A stretch of 32,991 nt of DNA from Eoetvoesiella caeni. GTDB lineage: Bacteria; Pseudomonadota; Gammaproteobacteria; Burkholderiales; Burkholderiaceae_B. This document shows positions 23,421 through 31,552 of the stretch, one piece after another. The position numbers and the translations under genes are program-made. The DNA lies in the NCBI RefSeq assembly GCF_003315175.1, contig NZ_QNRQ01000021.1, forward strand, positions 1-32,991, given 5' to 3'. The first letter of the stretch is position 1; every line of letters starts with the position of its first letter. Below the pieces are notes generated by a model, which did no database searches, was not told the DNA's origin, and saw only the letters and a list, made by a program, of their open reading frames with translations.

Positions 23421-26400
23421 TCACTTCATCTTCGCCGCGAGTAACTTTCCGGCTTTATCGACTTCGGCACTTTTCCTATGTTTCAGCCAAGTTTGAAGCC
23501 GGTCGAGATACAGATAGATCACAGGAGTTGTGTAGAGCGTGAGCAATTGACTGAGCGCCAGCCCCCCGATCATCGCGTAGCCGAGCGGCTGACGTAGTTC
23601 CGAGCCGGTGCCGTTGCCGAGCGCGAGCGGAACGCCTGCAAGCAAAGCCGCCCCCGTCGTCATCAGGATAGGGCGGAAGCGCAAGAGGCACGCCTCGCGA
23701 ATGGCCTGAACCGGCGGAAGGTGACGGTCACGCTCAGCAATAATGGCAAAGTCGACCAACATGATGCCGTTCTTCTTGACGATACCGATCAATAGGATAA
23801 TTGCGATGATGCCTATCACTGACAGATCTATGTGCCCCACCCACAATGCAAGTAACGCACCAACACCAGCCGATGGTAATGTCGAAAGAATCGTCAGCGG
23901 GTGAATGAAGCTCTCGTACAGCACACCGAGGATGATATAGACGACTACGAGCGCAGCGATGATCAGCACAGGCATACTCGACAACGATGTCTGGAACGCT
24001 TGCGCATTGCCCTGGAACGCGCCAGTCACTGTGCCAGGCAGGTTGATCTCCTGTGCCGCTTGGCTGATTGCGTTGACAGCCTGGCCAAGCGCGACACCCG
24101 GTCGGAGATTGAACGACAAGGTAACCGCGGGGAACTGGCCCTGATGTGTCACCGACAGCGACCCGACCTTGGCCGTATCAACTCTCACGAGCGCGGAAAG
24201 CGGCACCGTAGCGCCCGTCAGCGGTGATTTCACATAGATGCGGTCGAGCGATGCAAGCGTGCGCTGCAGTGCCGGGGTGATTTCAAGAACTATCGGGTAT
24301 GTATTGAGCTGGGTGAAGTACTGCGTGATCTGCCGCTGGCCGTAGGCATCGTTTAACGTGTCGTCGATCGTCTGCGGTGAAATACCAAAGCGCGAGGCCT
24401 GGTCTCGGTTGATGTCGACCGTGAGAAGCGGCGCGTCGGCGAGAAGGTCTGTGGCTACGTCCGCGAGCTGGGGCAGCGTGCGCATTTTCTGAAGCATCTT
24501 CTGTGACCATGTGGTCAACTCGCCGATATCGGCACTCTGCAACGTATATTGAAAACTGCCGCGCGAAGACCGGCCGCCGACGGTGATGTCCTGTGTTGCC
24601 GACAGGGAGAGATTGACGCCCTGGACCTTTGCGATCTCCGGTCTCAACCGGTCGATAATCTGGGAAGCCGTGAGCGTGCGCTCGTCGCGCGGCTTAAGAA
24701 CGATATAAAACCGAGCGGTATTCGCTGTCTGTGCGAAACCGTTGCCGCCGGTGCTGCCCGTCCATGAGGCAACGCCCTCGACGCCGGGATCCTTGAGGAT
24801 GACCTCTCCGAGCACACGTTCGAGACGCTTCATCTCCTCGGGCGAGACTTCCTGTGCCGCCTCCGCCAGGCCGCCGATCAGGCTGGTGTCCTGAATCGGA
24901 AAAAAACCTTTGGGAATCTGGATGGCCATAACCACAGCCAGCACAACCGTAGCGAAGAAAACACAGAGGGTGACCACCTGATGGCGCAGCACGATGTCGA
25001 GCGTGTGCCGATAGCCGGACTGCATGGTGTCGAAGCAAGTTTCGAGGGCGCGATAGAGGCGGCCATGATCCTCTGGTGCCTCCCGCCGCATGAAGCGCGA
25101 GCACAGCATCGGGGCGAGCGTGAGCGATACCAACGCCGAGACCGCAATAGCCGCGGTCACGGTTAGAGCGAACTCTCGAAACAATCGGCCGACAATCCCA
25201 CCCATAAGCAAGAGCGGGATGAAAACGGCAATCAGCGACACGCTGATCGAAAGCACGGTAAAGGCGATCTCTCGAGAGCCGTTAAGCGCGGCTTCAAAGG
25301 GCGGCGCGCCGCTTTCGATATGACGATAGATGTTCTCGACGACCACGATAGCGTCGTCGACCACGAAGCCGACGGCTATGGTCAGCGCCATCAATGATAA
25401 ATTGTCGAGACTGAAGTTGAGCACATACATGGCCGCGAACGATCCGAGCAGCGCGAGCACGATCGTGAAGCCCGGAATCAGCGTCGCCCACAAATTGCGT
25501 AGGAATAGCAGGACCACCATCACGACGAGGCCGACAGTCAGGCCAAGCGTAAACTCGACATCGCGCACCGAAGCGCGGATGGTGGTCGTTCGGTCGAGAA
25601 CAGTATGGATTGTGATCGCTGGCGGAATATCGGCCGCGAGACGTGGCAGTTGGGCCTTGATCCGGTCTACGGTGTCGATGACATTGGCGCCGGGCTGCTT
25701 ATAGACGGTAAGAAGGATCGCGGGTTTATTGTTGTCATAGGCGGCCGCAGTTCGATCGGATGCTGCCGAAACCGCCTCGCCGACGTCGCGCACCCTGACC
25801 GGGGCGCCATTGCGGTAGGCGAGCACGACGTCATCGAATTGTTTTGCCTCGGTGATCTGGTCGTTGGCTGCGATCGTGAAGCTCATTTTGCCCGTATCGA
25901 GCGTGCCTTTGGCGGCATCGGTCGTGGCGTTGGCGAGGACGGGCCGTATGTCCTCAAGGGTCAACCCGCGCGAAGCGAGCTTTGCCGGATCGACTTGAAC
26001 ACGGATCGCTGGCTTCTGCTCACCGCCGAGCGACACCTGGGCGACACCCGGTACTTGCGAGATCTTTTGGGCGAGATAATTGTCGGCATATTCGTTGACG
26101 CTGGTGAGCGGGATTGTATCGGAGCTCGCCGAGAGGACGAGGATGGGGGCGTCGGCCGGGTTCAGCTTCTTGTAGGTCGGCGGCGTCGTCATCGATCGCG
26201 GCAACCTGTTGCTTGCGGCGTTGATCGCCGCCTGCACGTCCTGCGCCGCCGAGTCGATATTGCGATCAAGATCGAACTGGATTGTGATCGAGGTCGCGCC
26301 CAGCGCGCTGAGCGACGTCATCTGGGTAACGCCCGCGATCTGCCCGAGCTGGCGCTCGAGCGGCGCCGCAACCGATGAGGCCATCGTGTCGGCGCTCGCT

Positions 26401-26558
26401 CCGGCAAGCGTTGCGGTGACTTGAACAGTCGGGAAATCGACCTGCGGCAGGGGGGCGACCGGCAGGAGCGGGAACGCGGCAATGCCCAGGAGCGCCAAAG
26501 CCGCCATCAGCAGTGCCGTTGCGACCGGTCGTGCGATGAATGGCGCGGAGAGATTCAC
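23421..26558 (-). CDS. RND (HAE1/MdtC-like) efflux pump
   Basis: A 1045-residue inner-membrane proton-driven exporter, full length. It has the N-terminal helix (NLSAPFIARPVATALLMAAL), a first porter domain, the proton-relay Asp-Asp in AVGFVVDDAIVVVENIYRHI and the matching Lys in LIGIVKKNGIMLVDFA. Both halves of the RND repeat are present. The sequence resembles MdtB/MdtC more than AcrB. The GTG at 26558 overlaps the adaptor stop (GTGA), so the two are coupled. Substrate is not shown; drugs, biocides, bile salts or plant compounds are all possible. The last gene of its operon is followed by an MlrC remnant rather than an outer-membrane factor, and lower GC than the neighbouring channel gene indicates another donor. 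Confidence 0.95.
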   Translation of the reverse strand: MNLSAPFIARPVATALLMAALALLGIAAFPLLPVAPLPQVDFPTVQVTATLAGASADTMASSVAAPLERQLGQIAGVTQMTSLSALGATSITIQFDLDRNIDSAAQDVQAAINAASNRLPRSMTTPPTYKKLNPADAPILVLSASSDTIPLTSVNEYADNYLAQKISQVPGVAQVSLGGEQKPAIRVQVDPAKLASRGLTLEDIRPVLANATTDAAKGTLDTGKMSFTIAANDQITEAKQFDDVVLAYRNGAPVRVRDVGEAVSAASDRTAAAYDNNKPAILLTVYKQPGANVIDTVDRIKAQLPRLAADIPPAITIHTVLDRTTTIRASVRDVEFTLGLTVGLVVMVVLLFLRNLWATLIPGFTIVLALLGSFAAMYVLNFSLDNLSLMALTIAVGFVVDDAIVVVENIYRHIESGAPPFEAALNGSREIAFTVLSISVSLIAVFIPLLLMGGIVGRLFREFALTVTAAIAVSALVSLTLAPMLCSRFMRREAPEDHGRLYRALETCFDTMQSGYRHTLDIVLRHQVVTLCVFFATVVLAVVMAIQIPKGFFPIQDTSLIGGLAEAAQEVSPEEMKRLERVLGEVILKDPGVEGVASWTGSTGGNGFAQTANTARFYIVLKPRDERTLTASQIIDRLRPEIAKVQGVNLSLSATQDITVGGRSSRGSFQYTLQSADIGELTTWSQKMLQKMRTLPQLADVATDLLADAPLLTVDINRDQASRFGISPQTIDDTLNDAYGQRQITQYFTQLNTYPIVLEITPALQRTLASLDRIYVKSPLTGATVPLSALVRVDTAKVGSLSVTHQGQFPAVTLSFNLRPGVALGQAVNAISQAAQEINLPGTVTGAFQGNAQAFQTSLSSMPVLIIAALVVVYIILGVLYESFIHPLTILSTLPSAGVGALLALWVGHIDLSVIGIIAIILLIGIVKKNGIMLVDFAIIAERDRHLPPVQAIREACLLRFRPILMTTGAALLAGVPLALGNGTGSELRQPLGYAMIGGLALSQLLTLYTTPVIYLYLDRLQTWLKHRKSAEVDKAGKLLAAKMK

Positions 26559-27790
26559 CTGGCGCCCTCGGACGTTGGCGACGGGGGTGACGTGACTCTT
26601 ACCTGTACCCGTGCATCGCGCTTCAGCTTGAATTGTCCGTCCGTCACGACGTGTTCGCCGTCGCTAAGGCCCGAGGTGACCACCGTCAGATCGCCAGTCG
26701 TCGGCCCGACCTTGATCGGCCGGGGTTCAGCCGTGTCTTTCGGCGTTACGATCCACGCGAACAAGCCCTGCGGACCCCGTTGGACCGCGGCCGATGGAAT
26801 GACGAGAACATTGCCGAGCGTCTTGAGTGATAAGCGGGCGTTGACGAATTCGCCCGGCCACAGCCTTTCGTCGTCATTGGGGAAGATGGCCTTCAGACGC
26901 ATGGTGTCGGTAGCGGGATCGATTGCATCGTCGATGAGGAGGAGTTTTCCTGCGCCCAGTTCCTGGCGGTTGTTTTGGTCGAAAGCCGTCACCACGACGG
27001 GACCATGGGCTAAAGCGCTGCGCACATCATCGAGGAACCGCGCCGGCAGTGTGAACAGCACGGCGGACGGGCGGATCCGCATCAGGATGACGATCGGTTG
27101 TGCGTCGGACACATGCACCACGTTTCCAGGATCGATCGAGCGAATGCCAATTCGCCCGTCGCTTGGCGCCCTGATCGAGGTGTAGTCGAGTTGTGTCTGT
27201 GCTGTGTCGATGGCAGCTTCATCGGCGGCAATGGACGCCTTCAGTTGATCGACCGTCGCCTGCTGGTGATCGACCGTCTGCCGGGCTATGGCATCAGTCA
27301 GTGCCAACGTCTTGTACCGCGTAAGATCTTTCTCGGCGGAAACGAGCAACGCAGCATCCTGGGCTTTTTTTCCCCGGGCCTGATCAAGCGCGGCCTTGAA
27401 CAAGCGCGGATCTATCTTGGCCAGCACGTCGCCCTTCTTTACATCCTGCCCTTCGGTGAACAGCACCTCCTGCAGTGTGCCATCGACCTGGGGACGAATA
27501 CCGACAGTCAATGAAGCCTGCACGGCGCCAAGACCGGTCAGACTGATGGGCACGTTCTGTCGAGTTGCGACGGAAATACTCACAGGTACAGATGGGCGCG
27601 TGGTCGGCGGACTCTTGGTGGGTGCCGACAAAAGCCAGTGGGTCGCAATGCCAACTACAATAAGTGCAACACTCGCAGAAATCAGAAAAATAGCGCGCCG
27701 GCGCCTGACTGCGTCGTGCTCAGTGTCGTTGACCGAAATTCCGTTGGATTGTCCAGACTCCAGCGAATCGTGATCTTTTTGATCGCTCAA
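26555..27790 (-). CDS. Periplasmic adaptor (membrane fusion protein) of the RND pump
   Basis: A 411-residue HlyD/AcrA-type adaptor. A cytoplasmic Arg-rich start is followed by a membrane anchor (AIFLISASVALIVVGIATHW), a lipoyl half-motif VGIRPQVDGTLQEVLFTEGQ, a coiled-coil hairpin (about 110-190), the second lipoyl half YTSIRAPSDGRIGIRSI and beta-barrel domains. It links the RND pump to an outer-membrane channel. I chose the TTG at 27790, which has GGAG just upstream and begins 15 bases after the cupin stop; longer readings would overlap the cupin gene out of frame. Cotranscribed with cupin and pump. Confidence 0.9.
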   Translation of the reverse strand: MSDQKDHDSLESGQSNGISVNDTEHDAVRRRRAIFLISASVALIVVGIATHWLLSAPTKSPPTTRPSVPVSISVATRQNVPISLTGLGAVQASLTVGIRPQVDGTLQEVLFTEGQDVKKGDVLAKIDPRLFKAALDQARGKKAQDAALLVSAEKDLTRYKTLALTDAIARQTVDHQQATVDQLKASIAADEAAIDTAQTQLDYTSIRAPSDGRIGIRSIDPGNVVHVSDAQPIVILMRIRPSAVLFTLPARFLDDVRSALAHGPVVVTAFDQNNRQELGAGKLLLIDDAIDPATDTMRLKAIFPNDDERLWPGEFVNARLSLKTLGNVLVIPSAAVQRGPQGLFAWIVTPKDTAEPRPIKVGPTTGDLTVVTSGLSDGEHVVTDGQFKLKRDARVQVRVTSPPSPTSEGAR

Positions 27791-27804
27791 GCTCTCCGGA
27801 GACC

Positions 27805-28236
27805 TCACTTCTTCAGCGGTTCCGGAATAGAACGCCCCTTGCCCTTCTCTGCTACGATGAACTCCAAGAAGCGGAGATGATCCGTGGTGCTCGGGTTCCA
27901 GTGGGAATGGATCGTGCCGGCGGGAACAAACAAACTCTCTCCAGCATGCAGCGTTACCGGTGGCTTCCCATCTTCCTGCCAAACGCCCGTACCTGACACG
28001 ACATAAAACGTGATCGCCGCCGGATGGAGGTGTCGCGGGTTGATCCCGCCCGGAGCGTATTCCGTCTCGTAGACTGCGACCTCCAAATTATTCGTGCCGG
28101 GTAATACGGTCTTCAGCAGCGGCGCATGCGGTATCACGCCATGCTTTTCTTGGCTTACAGCCGGACCTGCTTGAAGCATGCACAGGACTCCTACCGCCGC
28201 GATACCGATCTTCATGAGATTCGATCTCTTTGTCAT
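27805..28236 (-). CDS. Exported cupin-domain protein
   Basis: A 143-residue protein with a signal peptide (hydrophobic residues about 9-25, cleavage after AVS) and one cupin barrel. Metal-ligand motif 1 is PRHLHPAAITFYVVSG and motif 2 PAGTIHSHWNPS. Such small periplasmic cupins may bind or modify a ligand. It is the first gene of the leftward operon with the adaptor and pump, so it may sense or process the pump substrate. The LysR gene diverges from its start. Confidence 0.85.
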   Translation of the reverse strand: MTKRSNLMKIGIAAVGVLCMLQAGPAVSQEKHGVIPHAPLLKTVLPGTNNLEVAVYETEYAPGGINPRHLHPAAITFYVVSGTGVWQEDGKPPVTLHAGESLFVPAGTIHSHWNPSTTDHLRFLEFIVAEKGKGRSIPEPLKK

Positions 28237-28418
28237 TTGACGTTCCCAGGACGCTGAGTCAATTGTTCGACCGTCCGCTCACCCCGCTATTGGAGTTTGG
28301 ATCAGAGCAAGCTTACGCATAGAAATTCTCCGTCTTGCCGAGTAAGATATCGCTGAAGAGCCTGCGTAGCAAACGCAAAATCTTCATGGTTACCCCAACT
28401 TTTCTTTTGGGTGCGCGA
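28237..28418. promoter_or_regulatory. Divergent control region, cupin-efflux operon and LysR gene
   Basis: The 182-bp gap between divergent genes is the expected site of both promoters and of LysR binding. It is clearly more AT-rich than its surroundings (notably 28300-28400). I did not find an unambiguous T-N11-A LysR box. Confidence 0.55.
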
Positions 28419-29399
28419 ATGACTCGACAAATGCCCTCCTTGAACGGATTGCGGGCCTTCGAAGCGACTGGACGGCATGGCAGCTTCAAGGCGGCCGCAG
28501 AGGAGTTGAATGTCACTCAAACGGCGGTGAGCCACATGGTGCGGCTGTTGGAGGAAGCACTCGGGTTCGCGCTCTTCCGCCGTCACGCCAATAGGCTCGA
28601 GCTCACGGATCAGGGCCGGGCATTCCAGCCCGGTCTCACCGACGCCTTCGACGCGATCGCTCGGCTCTCCGAGCAAGTGGTCGCTATGCAGGCAGGTCCG
28701 GTGCTCACCGTTGGGGTCGCACCGACACTCGCTTTGCATTGGCTGATCCCGCGCTTGACCAGCTTCAATCGCAACCACCCCGACGTCGAGGTACGGGTTG
28801 CTACCGGCGGTGCAATGCTTCCGCTGCGTGACGATTGGACTTGTACTGTGCGTCGCGGCATGGGCAGTTGGCCCGGCTATACCGCCGAGGAGCTGTTTCC
28901 GTCGACACTCGTAGCAGTCTGCACGCCCGCAATAGCGGCAAGCCTGCTTCATCCACGCGATCTCCGCGCGGCAACTCTGATCGTCGTCTCCCACTTGCGC
29001 GAACAATGGACTTGGTTGTTCGAAGCGATAGGTCTGAGCGCGCCGATACAGCCGGCTAATCACGTCTCGTTTGAGAGTTCTGTGATGGCGATTCAAGCTG
29101 CCCTCGATGGAGTGGGAGTCGCTGTCGCGCAACTCCCCTATGTCAGTGAGGCGCTTGTAGCGGGCCGCCTCGTCACCCTATTTCCGATCGTTGATCGGAA
29201 ATACGAAGGCTGGTATCTGGCCTACCGGCCGATACGCGAGAAGGACCCGGCGCTATTGGCCTTTCGCAATTGGCTGCATGGCGAAGCTGAGTTGCAACGC
29301 CAGGTGCATAAGAGGCTGGGGTTGGCGCAATCGCTTTCAGCGTCGACCATCGATTTGAAGGGTGGGCTCAAGACCGAAGCGCAACACCGGGCTCCATGA
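28419..29399 (+). CDS. LysR-type regulator (GcvA-like)
   Basis: A 326-residue LysR family regulator. The winged HTH is at residues 5-65 (MPSLNGLRAFEATGRHGSFK and AAAEELNVTQTAVSHMVRLL); the effector domain follows from about 95. The sequence style (PSLNGLRAFEA...) is that of GcvA/AmpR relatives. It is divergent from the cupin-adaptor-RND operon, the standard position for its local activator or repressor, presumably responding to the exported compound. I prefer the ATG at 28419; the ATG at 28431 would give the classical start, and the frame is open upstream to 28335. The C-terminal 30 residues after about residue 290 are atypical and may have been altered by the junction near 29400. Confidence 0.9.
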   Translation: MTRQMPSLNGLRAFEATGRHGSFKAAAEELNVTQTAVSHMVRLLEEALGFALFRRHANRLELTDQGRAFQPGLTDAFDAIARLSEQVVAMQAGPVLTVGVAPTLALHWLIPRLTSFNRNHPDVEVRVATGGAMLPLRDDWTCTVRRGMGSWPGYTAEELFPSTLVAVCTPAIAASLLHPRDLRAATLIVVSHLREQWTWLFEAIGLSAPIQPANHVSFESSVMAIQAALDGVGVAVAQLPYVSEALVAGRLVTLFPIVDRKYEGWYLAYRPIREKDPALLAFRNWLHGEAELQRQVHKRLGLAQSLSASTIDLKGGLKTEAQHRAP

Positions 29400-29621
29400 A
29401 ATAGAAGGCACAACTTCAACTTCACTTCAGTTCGGCAGATTGACGAGAGTTGGCGATGCGGCTATCCACCTCAGCTCAACCGCGCCATTCGTCCCCCCGC
29501 CGTCGGTCCAAAGCCTCTCGTCCCGGGGATTGCACGGGGGCAACCTAGCCGCGTCGTTTGGCCGGCGAACGTCTTCTGGGCGATGTGAACTCCCATAGCG
29601 GACCGTCGCGAAGGGCGGCTC
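29400..29621. other. Cargo end, no gene seen
   Basis: About 220 bp between the LysR gene and the integron-derived end. It contains CAACTTCAACTTCA (29411-29424), an exact inverted match to 20155-20168 at the other side of the cargo. I see no gene, terminator or cassette attC-like site. Confidence 0.4.
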
Positions 29622-29723
29622 ATGGCCGGCAGCAGCCCGTCGTTGCCTGATGGATCCAACCCCTCCGCTGCTATAGTGCAGTCGGCTTCTGACGTTCAGT
29701 GCAGCCGTCTTCTGAAAACGACA
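29622..29723 (-). mobile_element. IRi and remnant of the class 1 integron 5' conserved segment
   Basis: Read on the minus strand from 29723, it begins with IRi (TGTCGTTTTCAGAAGACGGC) and follows the integron 5'-CS outer sequence as I remember it through CTATAGCAGCGGAGGGG and GCTGCTGCCGGCCAT for about 102 bp, then diverges. In class 1 integrons this is the stretch beyond the 3' end of intI1. The integrase gene, attI and cassettes are absent. Confidence 0.85.
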
Positions 29724-29728
29724 GCATA
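29724..29728. repeat. Target-site duplication GCATA (right copy)
   Basis: Directly outside IRi and identical to 14552-14556. Confidence 0.92.
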
Positions 29729-29799
29729 TAAGTTGCGCTTTCGGAAATGAGCCAGTCGGTTTAGCATGGGCGCGTTTGAGTATGCCCAAAGGAACCGAC
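29729..29799. promoter_or_regulatory. Leader and probable res region of the plasmid resolvase, split by the transposon
   Basis: Joining 14556 to 29729 restores GCGCATATAAGTTGCGC, an inverted repeat (GCGCA/TGCGC) with an AT-rich centre about 70 bp upstream of the resolvase start. It is a plausible crossover subsite; the rest of the site would lie on either side. The insertion separates the two parts by 15 kb and may disable multimer resolution or remove the promoter. Confidence 0.55.
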
Positions 29800-30528
29800 A
29801 TGAAGCAGAAGGCCACGGCCGCGCCGATGGTGGCGCGGGTGTATCTGCGCGTCAGCACCGACGCGCAGGACTTGGAACGCCAGGAAGGAATCATCACGGC
29901 CGCGAAGGCCGCCGGTTACTACGTCGCCGGCATCTACCGCGAGAAGGCCAGCGGCGCACGCGCCGACCGGCCCGAGCTGCTGCGGATGATTGCCGACCTA
30001 CAGCCCGGCGAGGTGGTCATTGCCGAGAAGATCGACCGCATCAGCCGCTTGCCGCTGCCCGAGGCCGAGCGCCTGATTGCGTCAATACAGGCCAAGGGCG
30101 CACGCCTGGCCGTCCCTGGCGTAGTCGATCTATCCGACCTGGCCGCCGAGGCCGAGGGCGTCGCCAAGATCGTGCTGGAAGCCGTGCAGGCCATGCTTTT
30201 GCGCCTGGCCTTGCAGATGGCCCGCGACGACTACGAGGACAGGCGCGAACGCCAGCGCCAGGGCATCGAGCTGGCGAAAGACGCCGGCAAGTATCGCGGC
30301 CGACGCGCCGACCCGAAGCGCCGCGCCCAGGTCATCGCCCTGCGCCGCTCCGGCCACAGCATCACCAGGACGGCCGAGCTGGCCGGGTGCAGCCCGTCCC
30401 AGGTGAAACGGATATGGGCGGCCGAAGTGAGCCAGGCCGAGGCCGCCCGCATGGGCGCTTTCCGCGAGGACGCATTGACCGAGGCCGACGCGCTGGCGGC
30501 CGCCAACCAGGAGGGCATGAAGGCATGA
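29800..30528 (+). CDS. Plasmid serine resolvase
   Basis: A 242-residue serine recombinase of the resolvase/invertase family. The catalytic serine is Ser19 (RVYLRVSTDAQDLERQEG); it has the conserved ASGARADRPELLRMIADL and EKIDRISRLPLPEAERL segments, and a C-terminal HTH (HSITRTAELAGCSPSQVKRI). It should resolve plasmid multimers at a res site just upstream, like ResP of IncW plasmids. The ATG at 29800 has an AAAGGA site; ATG 29782 is possible. Its end overlaps the next gene by ATGA. The Tn402-type element sits about 75 bp upstream of the gene, in its probable res site. Confidence 0.92.
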   Translation: MKQKATAAPMVARVYLRVSTDAQDLERQEGIITAAKAAGYYVAGIYREKASGARADRPELLRMIADLQPGEVVIAEKIDRISRLPLPEAERLIASIQAKGARLAVPGVVDLSDLAAEAEGVAKIVLEAVQAMLLRLALQMARDDYEDRRERQRQGIELAKDAGKYRGRRADPKRRAQVIALRRSGHSITRTAELAGCSPSQVKRIWAAEVSQAEAARMGAFREDALTEADALAAANQEGMKA

Positions 30529-30818
30529 GAAACGGACACCATCCCCTGCCCCCGCTTCGGCCGGAGCTGCAAGCCGCCCATGACGAGATGGACGCCAAGG
30601 GGGATTACTTCGCCTATGCCGTGTGCCGCACCCATGACGGCCAGGCGTGGGAAGTGACGACCAGGCAGGGCGGCATGTATGGCGCGCTCGATGGCCGCTA
30701 CCTCGACCACGACGAGGCGATGGCCGCCGGCGCGGCCTGGCTGCTGGAACAGCTCGACCGCGAGCCGACCGACGATGAGGCAGCCTATCGGGCGCTATGG
30801 GAAAGCATGGGGAAATGA
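30525..30818 (+). CDS. Small conserved-looking protein after the resolvase
   Basis: A 97-residue, soluble, acidic protein without recognised domain. It contains DYFAYAVCRTHDGQAWEVTT and an acidic helical C-terminus (DEAMAAGAAWLLEQLDREPT). The ATG overlaps the resolvase stop (ATGA), so it is translated with it. It may modulate the resolvase or be an unrelated plasmid gene; the sequence gives no hint beyond coupling. Confidence 0.7.
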   Translation: MRNGHHPLPPLRPELQAAHDEMDAKGDYFAYAVCRTHDGQAWEVTTRQGGMYGALDGRYLDHDEAMAAGAAWLLEQLDREPTDDEAAYRALWESMGK

Positions 30819-30829
30819 TGGAAAACACC

Positions 30830-30869
30830 TTTACTCATTCGCTCATTGTGTTATGATGCAATGAGTAAA
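30830..30869. promoter_or_regulatory. parA promoter region with RHH-type operator
   Basis: TTTACTCATT (30830-30839) and its exact reverse complement AATGAGTAAA (30860-30869) flank an inner pair CTCATTG/CAATGAG (30842-30848, 30859-30865). The stretch is AT-rich and lies 30 bp before parA. Such ACTC-containing repeats suit a ParG/RHH autorepressor, here probably the product of 31553-31777. The same TTTACTCATT recurs upstream of repA at 31792. Confidence 0.72.
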
Positions 30870-30899
30870 TTATCATTTGCATGACCACCAGGAGAGCGC

Positions 30900-31532
30900 A
30901 TGAAAGTCATTGCCGTGCTGAACCAGAAGGGCGGTTCAGGAAAGACCACCATCGCCACGCACCTAGCCCGCGCCCTGCAACTCGACGGCGCGGACGTGTT
31001 GCTTGTCGATTCCGACCCCCAGGGCAGCGCCCGCGATTGGGCCGCCGTGCGGGAAGATCAACCGCTAACCGTGGTCGGCATCGACCGACCAACCATTGAC
31101 CGGGACGTGAAGAACGTGGCCCGCAAAGTGGATTTCGTCGTGATCGACGGAGCGCCCCAGGCGGCCGACCTGGCCGTGTCGGCCATCAAGGCGGCCGACT
31201 TCGTGCTGATTCCGGTGCAGCCATCGCCCTACGACATTTGGGCCACGGCCGACCTTGTGGAGCTGGTCAAGCAGCGTATCGAAGTCACGGACGGGAAGCT
31301 GCAAGCGGCTTTCGTGGTATCCAGGGCGATCAAGGGCACCCGCATTGGCGGCGAGGTTGCCGACGCGCTGGCCGGCTACGCACTGCCCATTCTTGATGCC
31401 CGCATCACGCAGCGCGTGAGCTATCCCGGCACCGCCGCCGCTGGCACGACCGTTCTTGAATCCGAGCCGGACGGCGATGCAGCGGCCGAGGTTCGCGCCC
31501 TGGCCGCCGAGATCAAACAGAAACTCAATTGA
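30900..31532 (+). CDS. parA: ParA-family partition ATPase (type Ib)
   Basis: A 210-residue deviant-Walker ATPase. Walker A' is KGGSGKTT at residues 10-17, A' LLVDSDPQGSARDW and Walker B FVVIDGAPQ follow. There is no N-terminal HTH, so it is the small ParF/IncC-short type that positions plasmids on the nucleoid together with a small DNA-binding partner. The ATG follows CAGGAGAG. An inverted-repeat operator precedes it and an RHH gene follows 20 bases downstream; together they form a complete type Ib partition locus. Confidence 0.94.
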   Translation: MKVIAVLNQKGGSGKTTIATHLARALQLDGADVLLVDSDPQGSARDWAAVREDQPLTVVGIDRPTIDRDVKNVARKVDFVVIDGAPQAADLAVSAIKAADFVLIPVQPSPYDIWATADLVELVKQRIEVTDGKLQAAFVVSRAIKGTRIGGEVADALAGYALPILDARITQRVSYPGTAAAGTTVLESEPDGDAAAEVRALAAEIKQKLN

Positions 31533-31552
31533 GCTTTTGAGGAAATGAAAAA

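Larger units (their letters stand above)
14557..29723. mobile_element. Complete Tn402-family transposon with mosaic efflux cargo (15,167 bp)
   Basis: Bounded by IRt (14557, TGTCATTTTCAGAAGACGAC inward) and IRi (29723, TGTCGTTTTCAGAAGACGGC inward on the minus strand) and flanked by GCATA duplications. It carries the full tni set (tniA, tniB, tniQ, tniR with a res site) and 10.5 kb of cargo. The IRi side retains class 1 integron 5' sequence but no integrase. Joining the flanks recreates GCGCA-TATAAGT-TGCGC upstream of the plasmid resolvase gene at 29800, a plausible resolution-site core. This is the target preference known for this 'res-hunter' family. Confidence 0.95.

Noticed and set aside
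19188..29621. Mercury-resistance cargo, as in Tn5053
   Set aside because: No mer gene is visible; the cargo is efflux, lrgB and fragments, and IRi carries integron-type sequence.
29766..30524. Plus-strand frame upstream of and in frame with the 97-residue gene
   Set aside because: It is the shifted reading of the resolvase gene; only the part from the ATG at 30525 looks coding.
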